NCBI GenBank assembly: GCA_021790625.1
Contig: JAJYGL010000138.1
Coordinates: 1 to 11,884 of the forward strand
Length of the DNA stretch: 11,884 nt
Origin: Pseudomonadota bacterium
GTDB lineage: Bacteria; Pseudomonadota; Gammaproteobacteria; Burkholderiales; Sulfuriferulaceae
Direction: 5' to 3'
Part shown: positions 6,122 through 11,884 of the stretch, piece by piece
Layout: each line of letters begins with the position of its first letter
How positions within the stretch are numbered: the first letter of the stretch is position 1
The notes under the pieces: model-generated
Database searches by the model: none
What the model was told of the DNA's origin: nothing
What the model saw: only the letters and a program-made list of their open reading frames with translations
Translations under genes and position numbers: made by a program

Positions 6122-6342
6122 CATTCACGATGAGCGCTGTCATCCTCGAATCTGTGTTGACCTGTCCTCATTGCGGCTTTGCCCAGCAGGAAAGCATGCC
6201 CACGGACGCTTGCCAGTTCTATTATGAATGTCCGAATTGCAATGTGCTGCTGCGCCCGAAACCGGGTGACTGCTGCGTGTTCTGCTCGTTTGGCTCGGTG
6301 CCGTGTCCGCCGATCCAGCAGCAACGCGGATGTTGTGGCTAA
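6118..6342 (+). CDS. GDCCVxC-domain small cysteine-rich protein in the mer operon
   Basis: 74 residues with 11 cysteines: C16-x2-C19, C32, C38-x2-C41, C52-C53-x2-C56, C63, C72-C73. The signature GDCCVFCS at 50-57 and the VPCPPIQ/GCCG end identify the GDCCVxC family, whose members are sometimes selenoproteins and are often found beside mer genes. Here both signature positions are TGC codons, so this is the all-cysteine form. The paired CxxC motifs suggest a zinc-ribbon-like fold or thiol metal site; the function is not established. The ATG at 6118 overlaps the merP stop (ATGA). An internal ATG at 6130 (MSAVILES) is also plausible and may be the conserved start. It follows directly in the mer transcript, so a cytoplasmic role in Hg(II) handling is inferred. 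Confidence 0.85.
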   Translation: MTFTMSAVILESVLTCPHCGFAQQESMPTDACQFYYECPNCNVLLRPKPGDCCVFCSFGSVPCPPIQQQRGCCG

Positions 6343-6564
6343 GACCAGTGCCGGATGAGCTTTCTTTGCGGGACGAAAGTTCGACTCTATGCCGAGATGA
6401 AGCTGCAAGCTCCCACACCGAAACCATACACCTCCCCGCGATGCGGTTTCGGCTGGTTTTGGGATCTCCTCCAATCCCATGATCTCCCTATAGAAGGCGC
6501 GAGCCCTTTCTTCACCGCCTACGGGTATCGCTAATTGCACGTGATCAAGACCAACTACTTTCAT
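6343..6564 (-). pseudogene. Truncated glyoxalase/VOC-superfamily gene
   Basis: From ATG 6564 the first 74 codons read as the N-terminal beta-alpha-beta-beta-beta module of a VOC protein of the glyoxalase/bleomycin-resistance type: GLDHVQLAIPVGGEERARAFY, LGLEEIPKP-like GLEEIPKP, GGVWFRCGSLQLHLGI and KKAHPALV. H8 and H56 are at typical metal-ligand positions. Normal length is ~120-130, and the second module with its metal Glu is absent. Similarity ends at base 6343, the base next to the TAA of the mer operon's last gene. The frame continues, antisense to the GDCCVxC and merP genes, to 6097, so a chimeric ~155-residue product is possible but unlikely to be active. The start overlaps the stop of the RHH gene (ATGA). 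Confidence 0.78.
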
Positions 6565-6893
6565 GTGGCGTGCCCGTCGAACTGGCTTGCCTGAATCACC
6601 AGGGCGGGACTTGGTTTGTCGAAATCGTGGCACTCAGGCACTATCTCTTCGTCTTCGGTGCCGCAGGTGTTCAACCAGATGCGCACTTCCTGGTCAGTCA
6701 GGTGCCAACCGGTTTCCTGATCAGTCGCCCAGGACACCAAGGCTTCCTGCTTGAAGCTCTCGCGGGATTCCTCGAACTTGATGTATTGCTGAATGGCTTC
6801 AAGCATGACCCAGTGGGATGAGCGGCGCCGCTGGCTTGCGAGGTGTTGGACGCGGATTTTCAGCGTGTCGTCAATCTTGAGGGACGTTGCCAT
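6561..6893 (-). CDS. CopG/RHH-type antitoxin without an adjacent toxin of its own
   Basis: 110 residues. The N-terminal ~45 form a ribbon-helix-helix DNA-binding domain (ATSLKIDDTLKIRVQHLASQ, then SSHWVMLEAIQQYIKFEE). A toxin-neutralising tail follows (SFKQEALVSWATDQETGWHLT, WLNTCGTEDEEIVPECH). Relatives usually end right after the final ECH-x; here about 18 extra residues run into the VOC start, which may mark a deletion that removed the cognate RelE/ParE-type toxin. It begins 8 bases after the parE stop with no visible Shine-Dalgarno sequence, so it is probably read with parDE. Role: likely an orphan antitoxin/autorepressor, either leftover or able to protect against a toxin elsewhere. Confidence 0.7.
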   Translation of the reverse strand: MATSLKIDDTLKIRVQHLASQRRRSSHWVMLEAIQQYIKFEESRESFKQEALVSWATDQETGWHLTDQEVRIWLNTCGTEDEEIVPECHDFDKPSPALVIQASQFDGHAT

Positions 6894-6901
6894 AGTGGGT
6901 C

Positions 6902-7219
6902 TTATTTGTTCAGTCTGTCGGCCAATCGCGTCATTAAGTTCATACGTTCATGAAAAATCGCCACAATCAACGCCGGCGCATTTTCGCGCGGCAGGCAGAA
7001 CACGTAGTGATGTTCACAGCGCGCCATGTGCAGCGACGGATAGAGCGCGTCCATGTCCTTGAAAACTCCCTGACGGGCCGCGAGACGAGCAATGCCCTGT
7101 TCCAATGCGGCGACGTAGTGGCGCACCTGCGCATCGCCCCACTGCTTGCGCGTGTAGCGGATGATGTCACGGATATCGGCTTCCGCCGCCGCCGTCAGGA
7201 GGTAGTCGGGTCGACCCAA
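6902..7219 (-). CDS. parE: ParE toxin (RK2-like DNA gyrase inhibitor)
   Basis: 105 residues with strong resemblance to RK2 ParE throughout: YLLTAAAEADIRDIIRYTRKQWG, ALEQGIARLAA, VFKDMDALYPSLHMARCEHHYVFCLP and HERMNLMTRLADRL. Role in the family: inhibits DNA gyrase and is neutralised by ParD. No ATG is available before MDALYPS, so the start is the TTG at 7219, which fits the RK2 N-terminus with two extra residues. It overlaps parD by 25 bases instead of the near-adjacent RK2 arrangement. The rare start and overlap should keep toxin below antitoxin. A weak GAAGG lies upstream. Confidence 0.88.
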   Translation of the reverse strand: MGRPDYLLTAAAEADIRDIIRYTRKQWGDAQVRHYVAALEQGIARLAARQGVFKDMDALYPSLHMARCEHHYVFCLPRENAPALIVAIFHERMNLMTRLADRLNK

Positions 7220-7470
7220 GCGTGGTCGCCTTCGGCCAGTTCTTCATCGAGAATTCCGCCAATGCCCTTGGTGGACACTTTCCCGGCTAGCCCCTCGTTG
7301 ATGCGTTCACCCAGAAGGGCTTTCAGCTCCTGCCATTCCTGATCGCCATTTGCATCACCGGGGAATAGCCGTTCGAGTGCGTATTGCTTGATCGTCTTGC
7401 CTTGCAGGGCAGCCAGCGTCTTCAACTTCTGATGCTGCTGGCTGGTGATGTCGATGGTTAGGCGGCTCAT
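7195..7470 (-). CDS. parD: ParD antitoxin (RK2-like)
   Basis: 91 residues from ATG 7470, with GGAG six bases upstream. The ribbon-helix-helix N-terminus (SRLTIDITSQQHQKLKTLAA, LQGKTIKQYALERLFPGD) and the C-terminal half (WQELKALLGERINEGLAGKVS) are nearly RK2 ParD. The end differs: RK2 ParD stops near LDEELSGDRA, while this one continues for eight or so residues (HAWVDPTTS) into parE. Role: binds the parDE promoter and neutralises ParE. A weak promoter may lie upstream on the minus strand (TTGTGC and CTTAAT 18 bases apart, about 7490-7520); this is tentative. Confidence 0.9.
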   Translation of the reverse strand: MSRLTIDITSQQHQKLKTLAALQGKTIKQYALERLFPGDANGDQEWQELKALLGERINEGLAGKVSTKGIGGILDEELAEGDHAWVDPTTS

Positions 7471-7543
7471 GTATGATCGCTCCATTAAGTTCCACAAACA
7501 CACATTAGCACAAATGAGGTGCGCCGACTACTGGAATGGTCGT

Positions 7544-7560
7544 TTGACGGATATTGACGG
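7544..7560 (+). repeat. Direct repeat TTGACGG x2 upstream of the abrB-like gene
   Basis: Two exact TTGACGG units at 7544-7550 and 7554-7560, a 10-base period and so one helical turn, in the 151-bp gap between divergent parD and the AbrB-type gene. They could be half-sites for one of the antitoxin repressors or -35-like boxes. No convincing -10 partner is seen. Confidence 0.35.
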
Positions 7561-7621
7561 TAAGGAGATTTTGCATTACCCTACAAAACACCAACCTGCG
7601 AGATTGCGAGGGCACAACACC

Positions 7622-7873
7622 ATGGCCACATTGACTGTTACCGCACGGGGACAAGTGACGTTTCGGAAGGACGTACTGCGACATCTCGGCATCAGGCCGG
7701 GTGACAAGATCGAGCTGGACTTGTTGCCAGATGGTCGGGGCGTACTCAAAGCGGCGCGACCCGCTGGGACGATATCCAGCTTCGTCGGCCTACTCGCGGG
7801 CAGAACGCAGAAGGTTGCCACCATCGAAGAAATTAACGAGGCGGCGGCGCTTGGATGGGCAGGCAAGAAATGA
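7622..7873 (+). CDS. vapB: AbrB/MazE/SpoVT-type antitoxin (VapB partner of VapC)
   Basis: 83 residues. The swapped-hairpin AbrB-like domain is at the N-terminus: TLTVTARGQVTFRKDVLRHLGIRPGDKIELDLLPDG. It is followed by an Ala/Glu-rich toxin-binding tail (TIEEINEAAALGWAGKK). The start at 7622 is the natural domain start; the only ribosome site is a GAGG about ten bases upstream, and the frame is also open further upstream without domain content. The stop overlaps the start of the PIN toxin (ATGA), the standard antitoxin-first pair. Role: autoregulation and neutralisation of VapC. The symbol reflects its position beside vapC; the fold is AbrB/MazE-like. Confidence 0.85.
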   Translation: MATLTVTARGQVTFRKDVLRHLGIRPGDKIELDLLPDGRGVLKAARPAGTISSFVGLLAGRTQKVATIEEINEAAALGWAGKK

Positions 7874-8265
7874 AGGTCACAGTAGATACCAGTGTCCTTG
7901 TGCGTGCTGTTGTGCGCGACGATCCCGCACAAGCGGACGTTGCCGCCACGGTTTTGACCGACGCCGAGTTGATCGCGGTAGCAACGCCGTGCCTATGCGA
8001 ATTTGTTTGGGTGCTGATCCGGGTATATGGCTTCCAGCAAGCCGACGCGGCCAGCGCGATTCGGGCACTACTGGCCGCTGCGAATGTGGAGGTGAACCGG
8101 CCAGCCGTGGAAGTTGGCCTGCTGGTGCTCGACGCGGGTGGGGATTTTGCCGATGGCGTTATTGCCTACGAGGGCAATTGGCTTGGCGGGGAAACTTTCG
8201 TTTCCTTCGACAAGAAGGCGGTGGCCCTCCTCATGGCTCAAGGGCGATCAACGCGTCTTTTGTGA
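7870..8265 (+). CDS. vapC: VapC-type PIN-domain ribonuclease toxin
   Basis: 131 residues, normal PIN-toxin length, from the ATG overlapping the antitoxin stop. The four acidic PIN positions are visible: D6 (VTVDTSVLVRA), E44 (CLCEFVWVL), D95 (GDFADGVIAY) and D114 (FVSFDKKAV). Family role: Mg-dependent RNase (often cleaving tRNA or rRNA) held in check by its antitoxin. All catalytic residues are retained, so it looks active. The pair points towards efp and away from parDE. Confidence 0.9.
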   Translation: MKVTVDTSVLVRAVVRDDPAQADVAATVLTDAELIAVATPCLCEFVWVLIRVYGFQQADAASAIRALLAAANVEVNRPAVEVGLLVLDAGGDFADGVIAYEGNWLGGETFVSFDKKAVALLMAQGRSTRLL

Positions 8266-8270
8266 CGGAC

Positions 8271-8447
8271 ATGAGCATGAACGAATTTCGCCGACTGGCC
8301 GCGAAGATCGACCAGCACATGCAATAGATTGCCGCCCAGGGCGGCAAAAAACTGGCGCGGACGCTGCTCGCCTGTTCCGTGTTTATCTGTCAACAGAAGT
8401 ACGACTGCTGGCAAGGCGTCGTCAAGACCAAGCCAATCCGGGGATAA
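8271..8447 (+). pseudogene. Possible broken small ORF with an in-frame TAG
   Basis: From ATG 8271 the frame reads SMNEFRRLAAKIDQHMQ, stops at TAG 8325-8327, then continues as IAAQGGKKLARTLLACSVF to a TAA at 8445-8447. The two parts read like one amphipathic helical sequence interrupted by a nonsense change of a possible CAG (Gln). I do not recognise a family, and random open frame is a fair alternative. It fills most of the gap between vapC and the end of efp; apart from the hairpin listed separately I see nothing else in that gap. Confidence 0.22.
8329..8347. repeat. Perfect 8-bp hairpin downstream of vapC
   Basis: TTGCCGCC-CAG-GGCGGCAA is a perfect 8-bp stem with a 3-base loop. On the plus strand it is followed by A residues, not T, and on the minus strand the T run precedes it. 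It is therefore not a canonical intrinsic terminator in either direction, although it lies where transcription of vapBC and efp would converge. Confidence 0.45.
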
Positions 8448-8458
8448 AGCAGTGTTTT

Positions 8459-9016
8459 TTAGTTGACGCGGCGCTTGAACTCGTTGGTACGGGTGTCGAT
8501 TTCGATTTTGTCGCCGATTTCGACAAAGGCGGCGACTGGAATTTCATATCCGGTGGGCAGTTTGGCCGGCTTCATGACCTTGCCGGAGGTGTCGCCACGT
8601 ACTGCGGGTTCGGTATAGATGACTTCGCGCACGACGGTATTGGGCATTTGGACCGAAATGGCTTTGCCGTTGTAGAACATGACTTCCAGCGGCATGCCGT
8701 CTTCCAGATAATTGAGTGCGTCGCCCATGTTTTCGGCTTCAATTTCATACTGGTTGAAGTCGGCATCCATGAAAACATACATGGGGTCGGCAAAATAGGA
8801 GTAGGTACAGTCTTTGTAATCCAGTTGGACGACTGCAAATTTTTCGTCGGCACGGTAAACGGCTTCGGCGCTCGTGCCGGTGAGCAGGTTTTTCATTTTC
8901 ATTTTGACCACAGAGGCATTGCGGCCTGATTTGCTGAATTCAGCTTTTTGCACGACCATGGGGTCGTTGCCAACCATAAACACGTTACCGGCGCGCAGTT
9001 CTTGGGCAGTTTTCAT
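8459..9016 (-). CDS. efp: Translation elongation factor P
   Basis: 185 residues, full length. EF-P domains are in order: N-terminal KOW-like (TAQELRAGNVFMV to about 65), OB domain (ADEKFAVVQLDYKDCTYSY, YEIEAENMGDALNYLEDG), and C-terminal OB (VVREVIYTEPAVRGDTSG to EIDTRTNEFKRRVN, the EF-P signature). Role: relieves ribosome stalling at proline runs. The loop tip reads FSKSGRNASVV with R32 in place of the E. coli K34, the form modified by EarP arginine rhamnosylation in beta- and some gammaproteobacteria. earP is often adjacent to efp, but it is not in this window. The ribosome site AGGA and a good sigma-70 promoter lie upstream; no clear terminator follows. Confidence 0.97.
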   Translation of the reverse strand: MKTAQELRAGNVFMVGNDPMVVQKAEFSKSGRNASVVKMKMKNLLTGTSAEAVYRADEKFAVVQLDYKDCTYSYFADPMYVFMDADFNQYEIEAENMGDALNYLEDGMPLEVMFYNGKAISVQMPNTVVREVIYTEPAVRGDTSGKVMKPAKLPTGYEIPVAAFVEIGDKIEIDTRTNEFKRRVN

Positions 9017-9050
9017 TATGGATTCCTGTTGACTGGAAAATTAACGCGAC

Positions 9051-9079
9051 ATTATACCCAATCTGGTGAGGTATACCAA
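9051..9079 (-). promoter_or_regulatory. Sigma-70-like promoter of efp
   Basis: On the minus strand, TTGGTA (9074-9079) and TATAAT (9051-9056) are separated by exactly 17 bases. The -10 is a perfect consensus, 34 bases before the efp start codon. It occupies most of the 90-bp gap after the kinase gene, so efp is independently transcribed. Confidence 0.75.
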
Positions 9080-9106
9080 ATCCGGGTGATGAGGACGGAT
9101 ACGCGA

Positions 9107-11884
9107 TCATGGGTTGACAGCGACTGGCATCAGTTCATGGATACGTGCGAGTAAGATTTCTTCTTGATAGGGTTTGCCCATATAGTCGTTCACGCCGAGC
9201 GCGAGCGCGTGTTCACGGTGTTTGTCTGCGGTACGCGACGTGATCATGATGATGGGAATATCGCGCAATTGTTCATCGCGACGGATGTTTTTGGTGACTT
9301 CAAAACCGTCCATGCGCGGCATCTCGATGTCCAGAAGAATGACGTCAGGTCTGTGTGTCTGCAACAATTGTAGTGCATCGACGCCATCCTTGGCGGTCAG
9401 GACATCGTAGCCTTCGCGCTGAAGCAGACGGCTGGTGATTTTGCGCACGGTCAGCGAATCGTCGACGACCATGATGGTGGGACGGGTCGCCTCGGCTGCA
9501 GCGGGCGATGTTGGCATGGTACGGTGATGCGGCAGGTTGGCGCGTTGTTCGGCCAGCAGCACAGGATTCAGGATGAGTACAATCTGTCCGTTACCCAGCA
9601 CGGTCGCCCCTGAGATGCCTGGTACGTTGATGAGTTGTGTGCCGATGTTTTTAATGACGATTTCCTGGTTGCCGGTGAGTCGGTCAACCAGAATGGCGGC
9701 GCGGGTGGTGCCGCTACGTAACAGGAATATCGGGTTGCGGGCATGCAGGCGGGGGATGGGTACATCTTCGTCGAACAGGTGAGGAAGGTAATACAGGGGA
9801 TAAGTATTCTGTAACCAGTGGATACTACCCTTTTCAAACAGGGCGGACAAATCGGCAGGTTTGTATTCCTGTACCTGTTCGATCATGGCTGAGGCGATGG
9901 CAAACGTGCGTTGATCGATGTGTACGAGAACGGCTTGTGTGGTGGCCAGGGTCAGCGGCAGGTACAGGGTGGTCTGCATGCCTTGACCGGCAACGGAGTG
10001 AATGTCTACCCGCCCGCCGAGATGGGTGATGTCGCTTTTGACGACGTCCATGCCGACACCGCGCCCGGACAGCGTGGTGATCTGTTCGGCGGTGGAGAAA
10101 CCGGTGGCAAAAATAAGCTGTCCCAATGCTTCATCGGATAACTGGGCTTCCGCATCAATCAGGCCGTTTTGAATGGCACGTTCGCGAATGGCGGTGTAAT
10201 TGAGGCCGCGACCATCATCGCGTAGCGTCAGAATGATTTCGTTATTGGCTTGTTTTGCTGACAGGGTGATTTCGCCATATTCGGATTTGTTGGCTTGAGT
10301 GCGGTCTTTGGGTGGTTCAATACCGTGGGCGACGGAATTGCGCAGCAAATGCTCGATAGGGGCAACGAGTTTGTCCAATACAGTGCGGTCGAGTTCTACG
10401 CTGGCGCCAGACAATTGCAAACTGACCTTTTTCTCCAGTTCTTTTGCGGCCAGTCGTACCGTGCGGTGCAGGCGCTCGGCAATGCTGGACAGCGGCATCA
10501 TGCGTACATGCATGAGTTCCTGTTGCAGGCTTTTGGTCATACGGTTTTGTTGCGTGAGCGCAGCGTCGGTTTCGTCGAGGCTCAGTAACAGGTTTTGCTG
10601 TACCGTCTGGATATCGTTCAGGCTTTCGGCAATGATGCGGGTCAGTTCTTGTAAACGGGTGAAACGGTCGAATTCGAGCGGGTCGAATTGCTCGTCGTCC
10701 GTCTGGCGATGTGACAGACTGGATTGCATTTGTGATTCGGCCTGAATTTCCAGTTCGCGTAATTGTGTGCGTAGCCGTTCGGCGTTTTCTGTCAATTCGG
10801 TAGTATGGTTGCGCAGCAGGGAGGTGCTGCTTTCCATTCGGGAGCGGGCAATACTGATTTCACCGGCTTCGTTGACCAGTTGATCGATGATATCTGCACG
10901 AACTCGCAGCAATTGTGCGCTGCTTTCATTGTCGGCTGATGGCAAGCCGGTCGTAATCAAAGGGGCGGATATTGCGGCAGGATTTGCCGACGGTGTGGCC
11001 CGTTCCGCATCCGTCGTTATTGCAGTCGTTGTTGTAGTTGTTGTTGTGCCGGTTGTTGCTGGCATTGGGTTGCGTAATTGTTCAACCATGAGGTTGAGTT
11101 GATCCATTCGTGCTTCAAATGCCTCAAAATCGCTGCGACTGAGCTGTGGCGTGTCGTTGCGCAGGATGATTTCCGTTTCCAGTTCATGGGTCAGGTCACC
11201 TAATCGCATGGCACCGGCCATGCGGGCACTGCCCTTGAGCGTGTGTAACAAGCGCTGGATTTCTGGCCGAGTATCGTTGCCGGGCTGTTGATGCCATTTT
11301 TGCAGCGTCTGGCCGATGGCTGGCATGAGATCGCTGGCTTCTTCCAGAAAAATTTCCAGCAATTGCGGATCAACGTCGTCATTGATGGACAGAACGGCTT
11401 CCTGTCGGTCGGAAGGTGGTGGGGGGGGGATGAAGCCTGGTGAAAGTGGGGTGGGCTCGGCCAAGACGGGTTTTGTTGGAGCAGGTTCGTCTGTGACTTC
11501 GGTATTGACGTCGACTTCCAGCAGAGTAGTCTTTACTTCTGCTTGTTCTTCAATCCTGTCTTCCGCGTTTTCCACGCTTTCTTCAACCGGCTCCGCGCTG
11601 GCAGTCTGTTCGCTATCTGGCAGGGTTTCGTCGGTGAAATTTTGTTGCGTATCAGATTGCGTATCAGATTGCGTATCAGATTGTGGGTATGGTTGTGTAT
11701 CCAGTTGTGCTTGTTGCAAGGCGGCAATCAGTTCCGGTTGATGATGAGGGAATTGATGCTGTTGAATCTGTTCTACCATGTTACGTAACGTGGTAATGAT
11801 GTTATCGACCAGAACATGCTGGGGTTCTGGTAATGGTTGTTGCGCATTGTGTAACTGAAACAACCATTTTTCGAGCGCGTGCGA
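9107..11884 (-). CDS. ChpA/PilL-type hybrid chemotaxis histidine kinase, N-terminus outside window
   Basis: The frame is open to the window edge, so at least 925 residues are present and the N-terminus is missing. Numbering from the TTG at 11863: Gln/Pro/Glu-rich linker 50-155; HPt domain ~160-265 with phospho-acceptor H207 (LLHTLKGSARMAG); Thr-rich linker 266-310; dimerisation/coiled-coil region ~320-460; CheA-like ATPase with N box (PIEHLLRNSVAHGIEPP, 502-518), G1 (DDGRGL) and G2 (GRGVGMDVV); CheW-like domain ~640-775; and a C-terminal receiver with D801/D802, phospho-D845 (LLDIEMPRMDG), T875 and K897 (GKPY). This matches the Chp/Pil chemosensory kinase that controls type IV pilus twitching motility and cAMP in pseudomonads and relatives. 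Further HPt domains would be expected outside the window. It ends 90 bases before efp. Confidence 0.92.
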   Translation of the reverse strand, partial: SHALEKWLFQLHNAQQPLPEPQHVLVDNIITTLRNMVEQIQQHQFPHHQPELIAALQQAQLDTQPYPQSDTQSDTQSDTQQNFTDETLPDSEQTASAEPVEESVENAEDRIEEQAEVKTTLLEVDVNTEVTDEPAPTKPVLAEPTPLSPGFIPPPPPSDRQEAVLSINDDVDPQLLEIFLEEASDLMPAIGQTLQKWHQQPGNDTRPEIQRLLHTLKGSARMAGAMRLGDLTHELETEIILRNDTPQLSRSDFEAFEARMDQLNLMVEQLRNPMPATTGTTTTTTTTAITTDAERATPSANPAAISAPLITTGLPSADNESSAQLLRVRADIIDQLVNEAGEISIARSRMESSTSLLRNHTTELTENAERLRTQLRELEIQAESQMQSSLSHRQTDDEQFDPLEFDRFTRLQELTRIIAESLNDIQTVQQNLLLSLDETDAALTQQNRMTKSLQQELMHVRMMPLSSIAERLHRTVRLAAKELEKKVSLQLSGASVELDRTVLDKLVAPIEHLLRNSVAHGIEPPKDRTQANKSEYGEITLSAKQANNEIILTLRDDGRGLNYTAIRERAIQNGLIDAEAQLSDEALGQLIFATGFSTAEQITTLSGRGVGMDVVKSDITHLGGRVDIHSVAGQGMQTTLYLPLTLATTQAVLVHIDQRTFAIASAMIEQVQEYKPADLSALFEKGSIHWLQNTYPLYYLPHLFDEDVPIPRLHARNPIFLLRSGTTRAAILVDRLTGNQEIVIKNIGTQLINVPGISGATVLGNGQIVLILNPVLLAEQRANLPHHRTMPTSPAAAEATRPTIMVVDDSLTVRKITSRLLQREGYDVLTAKDGVDALQLLQTHRPDVILLDIEMPRMDGFEVTKNIRRDEQLRDIPIIMITSRTADKHREHALALGVNDYMGKPYQEEILLARIHELMPVAVNP
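11012..11058. repeat. Thr-codon microsatellite-like tract inside the kinase gene
   Basis: A GTT/GTA/GTC-rich tract encodes, on the minus strand, a run of threonines (TTGTTTTTTTTAITT, residues 270-284) in the linker between the HPt and the dimerisation region. Units are 3 bases, so copy-number change alters linker length without a frameshift. Confidence 0.6.
11645..11680. repeat. Three exact tandem copies of a 12-bp unit inside the kinase gene
   Basis: TTGCGTATCAGA is repeated three times with no mismatch and encodes SDTQ three times on the minus strand (residues 62-73). The unit is a multiple of three, so slippage keeps the frame. Perfect identity suggests recent expansion. Confidence 0.85.

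Noticed and set aside
4992..6342. Complete mercury transposon of the Tn21 or Tn5053 type
   Set aside because: I see no terminal inverted repeats of those families, no merA or merD, and no transposase or resolvase in the window.
6097..6342. Minus-strand continuation of the VOC frame as a real C-terminal domain
   Set aside because: It is antisense to the GDCCVxC and merP genes and does not resemble the second VOC module.
8329..8347. Intrinsic terminator for vapBC or efp
   Set aside because: The stem is perfect, but the run after it is A on the plus strand and no T run follows on the minus strand.
8114..8929. 271-codon plus-strand frame across vapC and efp
   Set aside because: It is antisense to efp, whose identity is certain, and shares bases with vapC in another frame; an artefact of codon bias.
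10299..10745. Ser/Arg-rich plus-strand frame inside the kinase gene
   Set aside because: Shadow of the well-supported minus-strand kinase.

Overview
The window most likely comes from a betaproteobacterium (an environmental Nitrosomonadales/Burkholderiales-like organism). This rests on an EF-P with an arginine at the modified loop tip (KSGRN, Arg32), a PilL/ChpA-type pilus chemosensory kinase, a Tn21/Tn501-like merR-merT-merP set and an RK2-like parDE pair. No rRNA, tRNA, CRISPR array, intact transposase or integrase is visible.

Layout. (1) 1-2673, plus strand: the end of a surface-polysaccharide operon, with a partial Wzy/WaaL-like polymerase or ligase, a hexapeptide-repeat acyltransferase and a MurJ/MviN-family flippase, joined by overlapping stop/start codons. 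(2) About 2674-8458: an accessory patchwork. Minus strand: chrB (chromate-responsive regulator), a chrA cut off after about 36 codons, and an outer-membrane beta-barrel protein whose start overlaps the stop of the broken chrA frame. Two related ~36-bp direct repeats bracket this block. Next come divergent merR and merT-merP-GDCCVxC genes with a clear mer operator but no merA. The mer block ends at the codon where a minus-strand glyoxalase/VOC gene is cut. That broken gene is last in a minus-strand run parD-parE-RHH antitoxin-VOC', and an AbrB-type antitoxin/VapC toxin pair faces the other way. (3) 8459-11884, minus strand: housekeeping efp with a good sigma-70 promoter, and the C-terminal three quarters or so of a large ChpA/PilL hybrid kinase that runs off the window edge.

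How it fits together. The flanks look like ordinary chromosome: envelope polysaccharide synthesis on one side, translation and type IV pilus control on the other. The middle looks like an eroded genomic island carrying metal-response genes and addiction modules. Both metal systems kept their regulators and promoters but lack the usual effector: chrA is truncated, and merA is absent. The chr promoter now appears to drive an unrelated outer-membrane protein, and the mer promoter drives Hg(II) uptake genes plus a small 11-cysteine protein. These rewired remnants are the main points for a second look.
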